Shown: one piece after another, positions 32,830-45,345 of the stretch | Layout: each line of letters starts with the position of its first letter | Numbering within the stretch: position 1 is the first letter of the stretch | From: Massariosphaeria phaeospora | Lineage: Eukaryota > Ascomycota > Dothideomycetes > Pleosporales | DNA: 64,000 nt | Assembly: GCA_011032825.1 (NCBI GenBank) | Contig: JAADJZ010000007.1 | Span: 620,001-684,000 of the forward strand | Direction: 5' to 3' | Translations under genes and position numbers: made by a program | The notes under the pieces: generated by a model | Databases searched by the model: none | Seen by the model: the letters and a program-made list of their open reading frames with translations, nothing else | Told to the model about the DNA's origin: nothing

Positions 32830-35126
32830 GGACCTCGTCGTTTCAAGTTATCGTGGGTAATGGACCTTCAGCAGATTTCAGCGCAAACTACTCGCAGTGG
32901 CACACATTTCCCAAAAGATAAGAGAATCGGCGACATCGAGCTCCGGGCTCCCGTTCGGCGAGTTTCCGGAATCGGAGAGATTAGGAGCTGGTGAATTGCT
33001 TGCACGTGCTTGGCGCACCCCCTTTTAACATGCTCGTTAAAGAACCACAGCAGCAAAACTATTCGTCCCAAAAGTCCCTTGCTAGAGCATATGCTCTTCG
33101 TACGTAGAGGTAAAATAAAAAGTAAGTCCGAATTCACCGAACTCACCGATCGGAGCTAAAACTAAAGTACACAATCTACATATGCACATGATATTTACGC
33201 GAGCAACCTCATAGGTAGGTGATCGACATTACATCGTTTCAGCCTTTCTTCTCCTTCGTCCTCCCCTCCGGAAACTACCTAATACCACGAGTCTGTCTCG
33301 CCCCTACTCGAAAAAGGACACCCAGGTCCTCGGTGTCTATCTGTCTGTCTGACAGATCTGACCGCATTATTGCGGCACGCATCTGATCTGCCATCCCAGT
33401 TCCAAGGAACCTGGCCGAGGACCGTAGATCCTCACCCATGATCATCGTGGTAGATACGTAAGGATGCAGTCATGGCACATACAATAGAGCCTGACCGGTT
33501 GGCTGGCTGGGTAGTTCAAGGGCAGAGCGGGATATGTATGACCTGCCCGAACACAGACCCCTTATTCGCCAGGACGCCAGCGGAGACACGCGCCTATAGA
33601 CCGACCGCTTCTCACTGGGCTCTCTGCTCTTCCCGCTCTTGCGTAATGCGGTGTGCAGCTGATCGATCGATCTCATCTCCCCGGCCCATAAACCCCCCCG
33701 TCTATTGATCGACACCGACAAGGTCCGGCATTTCATGTAGAGTGATCTGTATGTACATGTATGTAGCAGCGGCACGGCAGAACTACAGTGACGGGACGTT
33801 CTCGAGCCATGGCCGTGGGAAGGAGGGGAGTCATGGAACTGGGACTGGGACTGCGTGACAGAGTCGATCACTGCTGTGCCGTTGTGCGAGGGGGGGTGTG
33901 GTACCTGGGTTTGGGGATTCCGAGAGGGGGGTGGAAGACGAGGCTGAGATTGCTTGGTCGGGTGGGCGTGCAGCGTCTGAACCTTGTGTTTTGTGTTGTG
34001 CTGTGAGACTGAGGCGCGTTCCAGACATGCACCACATATATTTGTGTGTGTTGACACCGGGCGCGTCCCTGAGTCAGTGAACAATGACGGATGGCGAGCT
34101 TCCACACCTTTGGATATGACGTACGCATATATATCAGCCAAAAGCAACGCCATCATCACAGACACACGCCACACGCCACACGCTCCGGAAACCCTCCGTC
34201 CTCAGTCCACTCTCCCGAGAATGCCATCACTATGACTGTGGCATAAGGCGCTCGCCCAGAAGTGTCCCGATCGGCGACCAGCACGGAAAGGACACCTCCC
34301 ATCTCCAGATTTTCCACTCCGCCACGCAATCTCCTTCCCAGCCAATACATTGCCCTCCCGCCGCCACCCACGGCCTCATCCCCGCACCTCCGCCCGGTGG
34401 AGCACAAACCGTTGCACTGCAGAATCCGGATTCCCTACCCGTCCACTATCAAGCCCGATACCATAGCCTGCCTCGCCTTTGGTACCGACCCCGTCTCATT
34501 TCTAGCCTCCTTGTACGTGGCTCATGTTCCTCTTCCATGCACACGCTTCGTGCCGTTGCGCAGAGTGCCACTGCGCGTACGTCCTCGACCACAAACCTGC
34601 AGGCAGGCGATAAGTGCGGTCAGCCTCTGCCATTATCCGTAGGCTTATGCCCGCACGTGGACACATGTACACGGGTTGACTAAAGCAGTAAGTGATCGGC
34701 CACGGCGAGGGTCGAGATTGGGTTCTGTTTGAGGGGTAAATGGCCTTCAACTTCCATGATACGAGACTGCAGCAGAGAACTCGAACTGGAACTCCGAAGG
34801 ATCTGACCTCCGCGGAATCTGTCACAGCGGTGCTGGTTATAATAGTTCCGATGGGAGCTCAATTTCGCTCGCTCGCACAGATCACTTCAAGAAACAAAAT
34901 GCTCAGTTCAGCTGTGCATCGTACCGACTAATATGTACAGTGTACTCGCGGCGACAACGCTAGGAGTGATAAATACACGCTCGCCGATTTGGTATATTTG
35001 GAAGGAAACACGATAGGGATTTCGATGCTGACAGCAAAGGAGAGACCGCGCGAAGTGAACAGAATAGCCGGTTGCCAGTTACGCAAATATACAATGATCT
35101 GGGCTGCAAAGACGATTACCAATTCC

Positions 35127-38100
35127 TCATTGCAGAATCTGCATGATATCGTCACTCTGATCCACCTCCTCATGCCTCGAAGTATCTTCGTACAATGACT
35201 TGAACCAGCTGCCTTCTCTCTCAAGCAGCTTATAGGGCTCGCCGTACTCCACGAGCTGGCCGTGGCTCATGACGGCGACTTTATCGAAGTCGAGAACGGT
35301 CTCGAGCTTATGGGCAACGGCGATAATGGTGTGCGAGGCAAACTTCGACCTTAGGAGCTTCTGCACGTGAGTATCCGTGTTGTGGTCGAGGCTGTGATAC
35401 ATTAGCTTCTGACCGACCGATTGAAGGATGACAGTTCAGTCACTTACTAGCTGGTAGCCTCGTCAAGCACGATAACACTGCCCTTCTCTCGTCGTAACAT
35501 GGCACGGGCAAGGCAGAATAGCTGTCGCTGCCCGTGCGAAAAATGTAGATCCTCGACTTCCACATCCAGTGGATGCGCATATCTGCTCTCGTCGCCCTTG
35601 CTCACTAAGATGTCCCACAGCTGTACGTCCTTCAGTGCCTGCATGATTGCCTTGTCATTGCTTTGTTTTGTCGGATCAGCGTTGAGGCGGACAGAGCCTG
35701 GGAGGAGGTATGCGTCTTGAGGGAGGCCGATGAGCCGAGAGCGAATCGTCTGGCGTGGTATACGGTGGAGGGGAAGTGAGTCGATAGCGATGTTGCCTGT
35801 TGATAGGTCTAACATGCGAAACAGTGTAAGAACGAGGGATGATTTTCCACTACGCGACTGTCAGATTGTGCATCGTAGCTTTGGAGGAGAATGCTACATA
35901 CCTTCCGGTTCGGCCCACTATAGCAACTTTCTCGCCAGGCTCGATCGTGAGTGAGAACTTCTCGATGACAGGTTCATAAGGTCTAGGAAGTCAGCACCTA
36001 TCTTCAAACGGTGTGATCGCCAGTACATACCGATAACACGCCGTGATGTCCTTGAATTCGATCTTGCCTTCGGCAGGCCAGCTGGGGGGTGGGACCTGGT
36101 CTTCACCTATGAGATCCTCACTAATGGCATCAGTAGTGAAGGTCTTGATCCTCGCCACACTTCCGATGTGTGTTTCCAGTTGCGTCCAGAACGAAATAAG
36201 CAGCTTGATGCTCTGCGAAAACAAGATAACGTTCAGCAGCGCCGCACCCACGTAACCGGGACTGATCTTCTCCCGCAAGGCGACGACGAGGATAATGAGC
36301 ACAGTCGCGATAGCTGCGACCATCAAGTCCAAGATTAAGGTAAGCCAACGCTGAACGGCGAAAAGCAGATAGAAGGGCCTCTGACTTCGGTCAACGAGCG
36401 CCATCGCTTTGTCCTGAAGGAAACTTTGCCATCCATGGGCGCGGATGGTGACCAATCCTTCCAACATCTCATTGAAGTGGGTATAAAGAGGCGATTTAGC
36501 CTCTAGGTCGAGGAAACGCAGCTGTCGTGATGTGCGGAGGTAGAACTTTTGGAGAATGAAGACCGTGCCACCAACGATCGGATACGAGATTGCGGCGAAA
36601 GGAGCTGCGACAGCGATCAAGACCATTTGCGCAATACAGGACACGAAAGCTTGATATAATTAGCATTATAGCAGGCATTAAGGGCCTCAAAACGTACTTG
36701 CGAAGGTATTGAGAGCCGAAACAGGGAGCTCCATGTCGATTAATTGGAGATCTTGGCTGAAGCGATTGAGCGTGACACCAGTATCTGTTGTTGCGAAGAA
36801 AGTCATTGGCGCACTAGCACAAGTTAGCATGGGTATCGAAAATCTGGCACTTTAGGGGACATACCCAAGCACAGTAGTGAGCAACTTCCAGTGGAAGTTG
36901 ATACCAGACCGTGGGACCATCGTGATAATCAATTGCCTGCATCAATTAGCGATAAGTGGGTAGCGGCCTAGAGAAGTAACAAACCAGCAGCTTAGTATCA
37001 AGAACAGAAGCGCGGACCCCCCGATCAAAGCATAAATACCCAGGTAGTATCCGAGTCGCGTATTTGGGAACTCCTCGTTATGCTCTGCCCACCACTTGAC
37101 CCATATCGCTAGAGACTAATGAGCAAAGTATCAAGGGGGTGGATGCATCCGCACTTACTCGGGAATGATTGACCGAAAATGAATATACTGATGCAGACAA
37201 TAAAGATGATGGTGGGTACCCATCCTACAGAGCGGACATAGTAAAGGTATATGGCTGCATCGCCAGTGCGCCTATTCGTCTCGGCTTGAATATCGTCCTC
37301 AGTCACCTTGCTGGAGTTTGCCCGCTCGGTGTACCTCGGGGGCGCCTCGTAGACGTGCTTCTCGGGAGAGAAGTCCCAATCAGGTGGGGGGAGGTCAAAG
37401 CTGGATACATAGCCGCCGGTGCTATTGAGTACATCGAAAGCGCCTTGTTCTACGATGTTGCCGCCCTCGTCAAGCGCAACAACGTGATCGCAGTAAGGCA
37501 GGCGCTTAGCTATATGGTAGCAAAAGTTAGTCGTCAATGCGCTGCAATGGACAGAGGGGGCGGCGCGCATGCATACCAGAGGACGAGGTAATGAGCACAG
37601 TCGATCTGCATCGTCGAAGAAGGCCCTCACGCCCGAATAGACTGTGCCAGACTCGAGTCTCGGTCTGAGTGTCGAGCCCACTGAGACAGTCGTCAAGGAT
37701 GACGATATCCTTCTGTGCGTAGATCGCTCTTGCTAATGCCTGTAGCAGAAAGCATTAGTAACAGGCAGGGGGTGGGGGTGGGGTGGATCCCTGGGATTAT
37801 CTCACAATACGCTGGCTTTGTCCTCCACTCAACGCGATGCCTTTGCTACCGATTTGGGTCTGGTCTCCTTGCGGTAATTGGCGTAGATCCTCGTCCAATG
37901 CGCAGCTACGAACCACCGATGCGTACCACCGTTGATCAAAGTCTGAGACGCCAACAATAGTCTGTTGCACCGTGCCGTTCATGTGCCACGGCGTTTGATC
38001 ACAGAATGCGACACGCAGGGACGACATCTGGAGAGTACCCCCCATGACCGGAAGCTCGCCTAATACAGCCTTAAGAAGAGTCGACTTGCCACACCCCACG

Positions 38101-40354
38101 GGACCCACGACCATGGTAATCTTGGCCCGCGGAACCGTCATGTTAATTGACTGCAGCCAGCCCATCGGTTGCTTTTCCTTGTCCCACCCAAAGTACCCCT
38201 TCTCGATGATGACAGCCTGCGGTCCCATCGAGCCATTTTCTCTTACTTCCAAAGAGAAGCGACTCTTCTGCGACGCATTCGAGTCTTTGTCCGACTGGGA
38301 GTCCAGGTCGGACGCCGACTCAATGCTGTGGCCCATGAACGGGAACCTACGTCTCTCGAGACGAGACTCTGAGGTGAGGAATGTCTGGATTCTCTGGAAG
38401 GATCCAACGCCACCCATGAAGGCAGCTAGCGCATTGATGAGAGATCCTAGTGGCTCTGATAACAGAGTGAAGAGTGATAGTGACGTAAAAACTGTAGCGG
38501 TGTCTAATGTTGTTCTACCATTGCTCTTTTGGGCAATGACGGAGAAGACAGCGAAAGTAAGAATGGGTGATACCACTTGTGAGATGTACGCTACATATGG
38601 TCAGCTTCATTCATATGACTGTGTATGTCACTTACAGAACCCCATGGTCCAGATAAGAAGCTTTCTGAACTTCTTGGAGATGTTAAGCTCATCGATACGT
38701 AGCTGTTGCAAATCGTTGCGCAACACTTCGGTCATACCACCCATCTTCACACCTTTCATTGAGCTTAACATTGCAGTCGTGGCACCGATACGGCGTTCAA
38801 TGGCCTCTAGCCACAATGCTTGACGTTGCATGACTAGGCTCGTTGTGCATAGAGAGCCGAGAAGAGACACTAACACATATTAGAGACTTGAAGGGTACGC
38901 GCACGTACGGACTCTACGTACCAACAGCGACGCCGATGGGGATCGTACACGCGACGCCTAGCTGCCGTTCCAGTAGAAAAATCGCCAAGGCCACCTCTAA
39001 TGCATTCGACCATAGCTCATGCGCGGTCTGCATTCCTGTAACAATGCGCTCAATATCGGCGCTCATTAACGTTATTGATGACGCAGTGTCAACATTAGTC
39101 AAGGCGATATCGGCTGCTTTGTGGTATAACATTGAGATTAGACCACCGCGCATCATGGTGATGAATCGGTAAGTGAGGTGCATATATTGCCCGGTCGAGA
39201 TCTTGTAGAACGTTAGCGAGTGTGATCATGTATGTTGAGTTCTCCTTCGTACCGAAATACCTACGTAGACCAGTACGTAGGCGCCGATCAAACCATAGCC
39301 AATGTTTGAGGTTTGGCTGGTATTTGGTTCGGAGCTATAGGCGATGGCTCTGTTGATTAGGAACGGTTGACAGAAATTGAAAGCGATTAAACATGCACGT
39401 GGCGGGACAACCGCAAGAATAGGCCATATGAGCCTCTTGATCGTGACAGTAAAGAGAGAGTTGGGCCCTCTCTTGGTCGCTACCACACGGGAAAATATTA
39501 GCAAACGAATGGAGACATGAGCTAGATAGACTCACCTTTGTCCCAGGCGGACTGTATCAAATGATGTAGATACTCTGATCGCAAATGCTTGTCCAAATGG
39601 AAGAGATCATCCACCGTAAAAGTGTTCGAGAACCCTTTCCTAAACAGTTCATTCTGCCACCAAAATAATGCGCCACTGTATACACCGCTAACAGCCTCCG
39701 GTGGACAACTGGCGAACTCGGGAAGTAGTATACTTCTTTTCCCCCTAGCTTCGAAGATGGCTAGGAACAATTTGACTCCGACCCGCGTCGTGAAAAGCAC
39801 CGATATTGTCTCAAGGTTGCTGACTAGCGAATAGCTTCGGGATCGAGTAGCGTCAAAGAGGATGGTGACCAAAAGATAAATATTAAGTAGGAATGATGTG
39901 CGAATCGTCCGGAGATGCTCGAAAAAGGACAGAAGACAAAGCACCAATGCCCCAATGAAGTTGAGGATCGCAGAGGGTACTGAAGCACGGTTCTTCGGAA
40001 GTGACTGCTTCACCCAGAGGATGAGAAGCGCGAGATCGAATGCAGCTAGGAAGCTCCATGCTATCTATATGAAATAGTCAGTCGCGCTGTGGTCGGCCAT
40101 AGATTCATCGTATGCGAGGAGTTCCATACCAGTTTAGAGGGCAGAAGCAGGGACCGAGAGACTTTCGTTTGCTTTCTCCACAGATAGAAGATGCGGAAAG
40201 GAGCAATGCATAGAAGTAAGGCAAGCGGAGCTATGGAGAGGATCGATTCCTCGAAAAGCAGCGTAAAATCGAACCCTCCGCGACAACGCTCGCCAGCATA
40301 AGGGCCAAAGCTGTTGTCGACAGAGGCACAAAATTGAGATGAGTCCGACGCCAT
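35127..40354 (-). CDS. ABCC (MRP-type) multidrug/peptide exporter, 1,490 aa
   Basis: Fifteen exons (complement of 35127-35391, 35448-35849, 35902-35982, 36031-36649, 36698-36813, 36865-36936, 36985-37108, 37159-37509, 37577-37739, 37806-38590, 38636-38869, 38922-39201, 39253-39479, 39536-40064, 40130-40354) join in frame to 1,490 residues. The layout is ABCC-like: extra N-terminal membrane helices ([38 protein letters not shown]), TMD1, NBD1, TMD2, NBD2. NBD1 has Walker [10 protein letters not shown] (about 661-669), signature LSGGQSQR (about 750) and Walker B DIVILDD. NBD2 has Walker A GRTGSGKSS (about 1265), signature FSHGQRQLF (about 1371) and Walker [10 protein letters not shown]. It should pump anionic, conjugated or peptide compounds across the plasma or vacuolar membrane. 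Divergence from the NRPS suggests product export or self-protection; that link is inference. Confidence 0.92.
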
Positions 40355-43300
40355 TGGGAAGATGGAGAAAGTCAATTGTCTAACTAGAGGATGTAATTCA
40401 GGGCATTAGATAGAGCAATTATGGGCACTAAGGGTCCAAAGCCTGGAGACTGGGCATGCTACTAAGGCCATGTCATACCTGGTGCTGACATGATCAGCCG
40501 GCCATATGAGATGAACGTCGCTCCACATACCTCATAGGCGGTGGCGGGCGTCTGTGAAGGCCTGACAAGAGCCAATGCACTACCGGCCCACGAGGGAGGT
40601 GCACCGAAGCGGGCATCCAGGGTCCAAGAGCAGTAGGATTGTGTGGACCCGAGGCTTGCAGATGCTGTGCAATGCCCGGTCTGGACACTATTGGAGGGAT
40701 CGTGGAGCTGTCGACATGGTGACGACGATCCATTGGGCCGCCTGACTGTTTGCATCCGGGGTTGAAGAAAAAATTGTGCAGACACGGTGTTAACGGAACG
40801 TTACGAGACCCGCCGCATTTTCCGTAGCTAGTTCAGAACAAATTAGAAGCACCCATGCTTTGGTTGGCCAACGCAAATAGGTGCATATCGCTTCGTATAT
40901 CTGGTTTTGCCGCTTTGGGAGCAAAGATCGGCGCTGCGCTCCTCGCATGCCTGTTCGTCGATTGGCGGGGAGCCGCTCAGGCACAAGCTCTTCCAACCTT
41001 AATTGCGCGACGTCGCTGCCTTGTTTGCAACGCCGTTTCGTCTGATCTTCGGTGATCAGCATCAGCCCTTGATCGTCAAACCCGAAACACACTGACAACC
41101 TTGCTATGATCAGTGAGCCGAGCCTATTGCGGCGGCAATACTGAGCACTTATAATCCTTCTCTGGATATCGCGAAACCACACTGGAAATCACCTCACCTC
41201 CCTGGATCAGATGCTCACCACATACCGAGATCGGCTTTATATGCCAGTATAATGCAGATTGATGTTGCATTTGTGGCAGCAAAGCTGCTTAACACCGTCG
41301 ATCGTCCATATTCTCCCCTTTTCGACGTCGGTGTTGGGTGACTTGCCACGTCCCAGTGGAGATACTGGCCCGGGAAAGATCGTCGCCTAGGGACTGGACG
41401 CTGCCGGCGGTCAAGCTCAACAAAGATAATGCTCCAGGATGTGCTCCAGAGTAAATGACACGTCGTATCCAGAAATTGTACGTTGCAGTAGTTGCAAACG
41501 CCATGGTGCTCTCTTCGGTGCTCAGCTCATTCAGAGATGCCAGGAGCAAGCCTCGTAGGTCATCAAATGGAGGGTGAGGGAAGCTTTCTAGGAAGGCGGG
41601 AGCTTCAATGGGGAGGATCGGGTCCATTACCAATCCGCCACTGCCGGCGTGGACTCAGGGAGACTGTGATCCTTCAGCAATATGCTGGCGGCAGCTTGCA
41701 GACACTACTGCGGCTAAGACGAGAGGTAGAGTAAAACCGGACGGAGATTCCCCTGGAAAGCTCTTTACAGGTCTGCGGGGAATGCAGCGGTTCAAAGGAA
41801 CAAGGTGCCACGCGCTAGAGCTCGAAGAGCACGGAAAATCCAAGAATAGGCGGCCGCACATACTCAGAGGCGACGGGGGAGGGAACGGCCATGTCCGCAA
41901 CCAGGAAATTCGGGGAACGTATCCTAGCATTTCAGCTGCAAGGTAACGGTTCACGCCATATCGCGTTAGCACAAGGTAACAGCAACTCGCATTGAAGCCA
42001 GCAGCTCAGGACCACGATCACCTGCGGCTACACTGCTTTCCGTGCGATATTGAGGTCCAGAGTCCCCCACGTGGCGAGTGGCACGGCTCATGGTCGTAGG
42101 TGACGCTGCTTTCAGTGTCGTCTATGCTATCGAGGCTTCTGACTATATCGTTTGTGGCTACTGAAGCCCAGGTACAGAAGTCTCTGCGCATACTTCGGTG
42201 GTACAATGCAATGCAGATCTTGCCGAATCCGCACTGGACCGGCGTTGACAGAAAATTTGACATGTTGAAGTCGGAAGGCAAGTACCGTCGACTGACGCAA
42301 CGGTGCGCTCTTTTTGGTTCCACGACAGCAAGACGACACCAAGGTCATGCACGAGGAGACTGCAGAGTGGGCGTGGCTCATATGGATAATACAGGCTAAT
42401 AAATCAGGACCCTCTTACCTGGATCACAACGCTTCCGAACTTTGGAACCCGAACAAGCTAAAGCACCCCACAATGTGGTGCCGGTTTGGGAAGGCTGACG
42501 CTGCCGATCCGAGGCCGTCAAGCACAACCGGTAGGACCCGTACGGGGCGAAGTCGATATATTCGTTCAGGCTGAAAGACGGGGAACGAAGACGGCAATAC
42601 GAGGGCCGACAACGCAGAGGCTGACTGGGTCGAGGTTTTTGGTTTCACGGCCTGCTGCCATGATCTCATCCGCATGGCGATGGCGTGAGCAGTTCCACCA
42701 ACAACATGGTAAATCAGTGCATTACCTCGAGCCTGCGTTGTGCAAATGAGGCAACTGAATTGAATCGAGGACCAGAGCGGCGGGAGACACGAGAAGTGGA
42801 AGCGGTATGCGAAGTGCACGGGCACACGGCAGGCGGCAGGCGGCACTATTGTGAATCGTGGTGTGCGGGTTACGGTACAGTACTGGACAGTCGAAAGTGG
42901 AGTGGAGTGAGGTGTCGTCCAAGCTCGGGTCGGGTCGAGGTGGGAGGAAGTGGAAAGAAGTGGGAAGAAGTGGGAAGACGGCTTGCATCAGTGGGTCCGG
43001 TTCGCTTCGCCGCGCGGTGAGAAAGTGACAGCTGGGGAGGGTGTTGTACAACAGCTGGAGCGCGTCCGGTGCGGAGGAGCCAGCGCTTCTGGTTCGAGCG
43101 GAGACAGCCATACGACCCCGGCGGAGTAGCACTGCAGATGCCAGACTTAGAAGACAGGAAACAGATGGCATGCAAAGCGAGAGGTCAGAACAACCGGAGC
43201 CGCCGCGGAGGCCGAAGCTCGCGGGCAGCCTGGGTGGGAGGCGGACGGCAGCGGCGGGCGGGCGCCAGCAGCGTGCAGAGGCGACGTGGAGCGCTCAGTG

Positions 43301-44597
43301 CTGGAAGATGGTAACGGAGAGGTTGATTCCGGGCTCGTATGCAGCCGCTGGCGGCTAGCATCGTGTGGCTTGGCCGGCCATCTCTTGGGACGACGACGAC
43401 AACAATGACGACCCCGCCCGGGCGGTCGGCGGCGCACGTGATGGCCCAACCGCGAGCCAGTTAGGGCCTAGCTGGCCAGCTGGGGCCTAGCGGGGCAAGG
43501 CCACCGGCCCGGGCGGCGGACAAGCGTGCCGCCGCCACTTGGCCTCTATTCTCACCACACGCCTCCCATCTCGTCTCACCTCTCACCGGGCCACCACACC
43601 CTTTTGCGCCAGCCCGCCACCCTGCTCCCCCGACCTCGTGTTGGCAAGCGGCTGCCGCACGCATGCACGCCTCTCAATAGAGGATACGCTCTCGACTCCC
43701 TGCCCGGTGCGCCGCAACCACTACGGGCGCGGGCCCAAGCCGCCAGCCAGCCCGCCTCGACGCCGCCTCCCGCCACAGCGTTGGTCCTGTTGTGGGTGGC
43801 GCCCTTCGCCGGCACTGCACGATGGGCGATCCCCGCTGTCGCTGGTAGGCCAGCATCTCTGCGGCGATCATGGCCGGCGGGACCCCTGGGCACGATCCTG
43901 ACCGAAATCACGACCCTGGTCCACTATGTTTACCCGCAAACAGTCGGGCATGGGCTGGCAATGCAACTCGGGCGTCGTGACTTCCCGGCAGAGAACGAAT
44001 CTGACTATGACTTCATCAAGAGCTTTGGGACGGCGGCTGCGTCTATTGTCCGTCTCTGTTTAGGGGCAAAATCAAGAATGCAGACTTTGTGCAAGACCAT
44101 AGATTGCTTACAAGACTTGAGTCCCCACTTCGTATGCCTGAACTGCACCAAGAGTTTTTTCCCATCATATGCTCCCTCCATGCACCTAGCAGTGCACATC
44201 ATTCCCCTACTCAGTTCAGCAAGCTCGAATTAGGCCCAGGGTGTTGCAGGTACGCTCCAACCCCCTGTAGCCAGCTCCAGAGCTTCCGCAGTGCTTCAAT
44301 TGCTGATGCACTCTTTCTAGACATCATTCTCCAGTGATCACCCCGGTATCTGGCTGCTGAGGGAGTGCTTTGTACCAGTATTGATGTGATTGTACCTCTC
44401 GTCAGCTCTTCTCTACTCCATAAACTACCACCTTGATACCGCCGCGCAACTAAGCTGCAAGAAGCTATCTACAACAATTGAAGCATCGTGGTTTGTCCGA
44501 GATTACTCTTGAACCTGACGCGTTGCAGTCACGCATATTCCCATTGTGAGTAAACATTAAACTCCTCCTTTCTGACCATATAGTACATCCGAGAGCA
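40355..44597. other. 4.2-kb divergent region between ABC transporter and NRPS
   Basis: This gap must hold both promoters. About 42800-43900 is GC-rich; the rest is mixed. A minus-strand frame at 41289-41627 (112 residues from its ATG, MDPILPIEAPAF...) is the most protein-like item but has no recognised family, no upstream exon and no intron signals I trust, so it is not called. I saw no zinc-cluster (CX2CX6C) regulator and no tailoring enzyme. The last ~100 bp before the NRPS ATG (GAGCAATGTCC) are T/A- and pyrimidine-rich, as in fungal leaders. Confidence 0.4.
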
Positions 44598-45345
44598 ATG
44601 TCCGCGCAAGTTCACTCTTGCCACTTCCCAGCCACCGGTCGCCAAACCAGCAATACCAAACGCCCCTTGTCTGTAAGAGTTGAGTTGAAGCACCTTGACT
44701 TGATTTATCAGCTGCTCGCCGGAGATGAGAGCAGTGGGTCGTTGTCTGATGTCGTTCGGGCAGCTTGGGCGTTATCGTTGCGATGTTACACCGGTTTGAA
44801 CACTGTCTGTTTTGGCTTCAATGAGACTGGAGGCCATCTCAACGGTAGCGAGCCCCAGCGGAATGAGAATTGGGGCTTCACCGACCGTGTCACTGTGATT
44901 CAAATCGACGAAGACATGTCCATCGCGCAGCTCATGAAGCATGTCCAGAGCCCCGAGACAATGTCCGATTCACATGCAGGCAATCTACAATTCAATACCT
45001 CAGTATTGATGCGATATGGGGCTCAGACTGTAGCACCGGGCAAACAACAGCCTAGTACAGCATTGATGATGCACGATAAGGTGAAAATAGTCTAAACTTG
45101 TTCTGGTCAATCCTTTTCTAACTTGCGAAACAGTGTAACATTCGGGTCCTTGTCAAGGTTCTCAAATCTGGAGTCAGCGTCTTTCTCGAGTATAGGAATT
45201 CCTTCATTCCTACGGAGCAAGCGAAGAACATCGGAGGTACACTTGATACAATACTGTCAGGACTGTTGACTTCGCCGGGCGTATCAGCGACTCAAATAAA
45301 CCTTCTCGGGGAGCGCAACCGGCTTCAAATCGAAAGATGGAATTC
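44598..45345 (+). other. NRPS N-terminal truncated condensation domain (C*)
   Basis: The first ~230 residues match only the C-terminal half of a condensation domain: SDVVRAAWALSLRCYTGL and VCFGFNE correspond to the region after the active site, and ERWN leads into A1. The HHxxxDG half is absent and there is no room for it between the ATG at 44598 and these motifs. Such remnants head several fungal NRPSs and are thought not to catalyse condensation. It is split by a 53-bp intron (45081-45133). Confidence 0.85.

Larger units (their letters stand above)
30902..35126. other. 4.2-kb gene-poor gap between the housekeeping block and the NRPS locus
   Basis: From the end of the large protein gene the DNA carries low-complexity purine- and GT-rich runs (about 31155-31700). 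An AT-rich part with a coding relic follows (32572-32829, listed separately), then mixed sequence to the stop of the ABC transporter gene. Short frames are present but none shows a family signature or plausible splicing. No tRNA or rRNA gene was seen. Confidence 0.4.

Noticed and set aside
33470..34174. 234-codon minus-strand frame
   Set aside because: Ser/His/Pro/Thr low-complexity translation, no motif or splice support, overlapped by frames on the other strand.
39226..39260. Donor at GTATTT (39260) for ABC transporter exon 3
   Set aside because: It breaks the frame with the next exon; the donor GTACGA at 39252 keeps the frame and the family pattern GIxxSTG.
41289..41627. 112-residue minus-strand frame between the transporter and the NRPS
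   Set aside because: More protein-like than its neighbours, but no family, no credible flanking exons and no conserved motif; mentioned as a lead, not called.
43526..44233. 235-codon plus-strand frame just upstream of the NRPS
   Set aside because: Begins in GC-rich Pro/Arg/Ala sequence without an ATG in good context and shows no condensation-domain or other motif.
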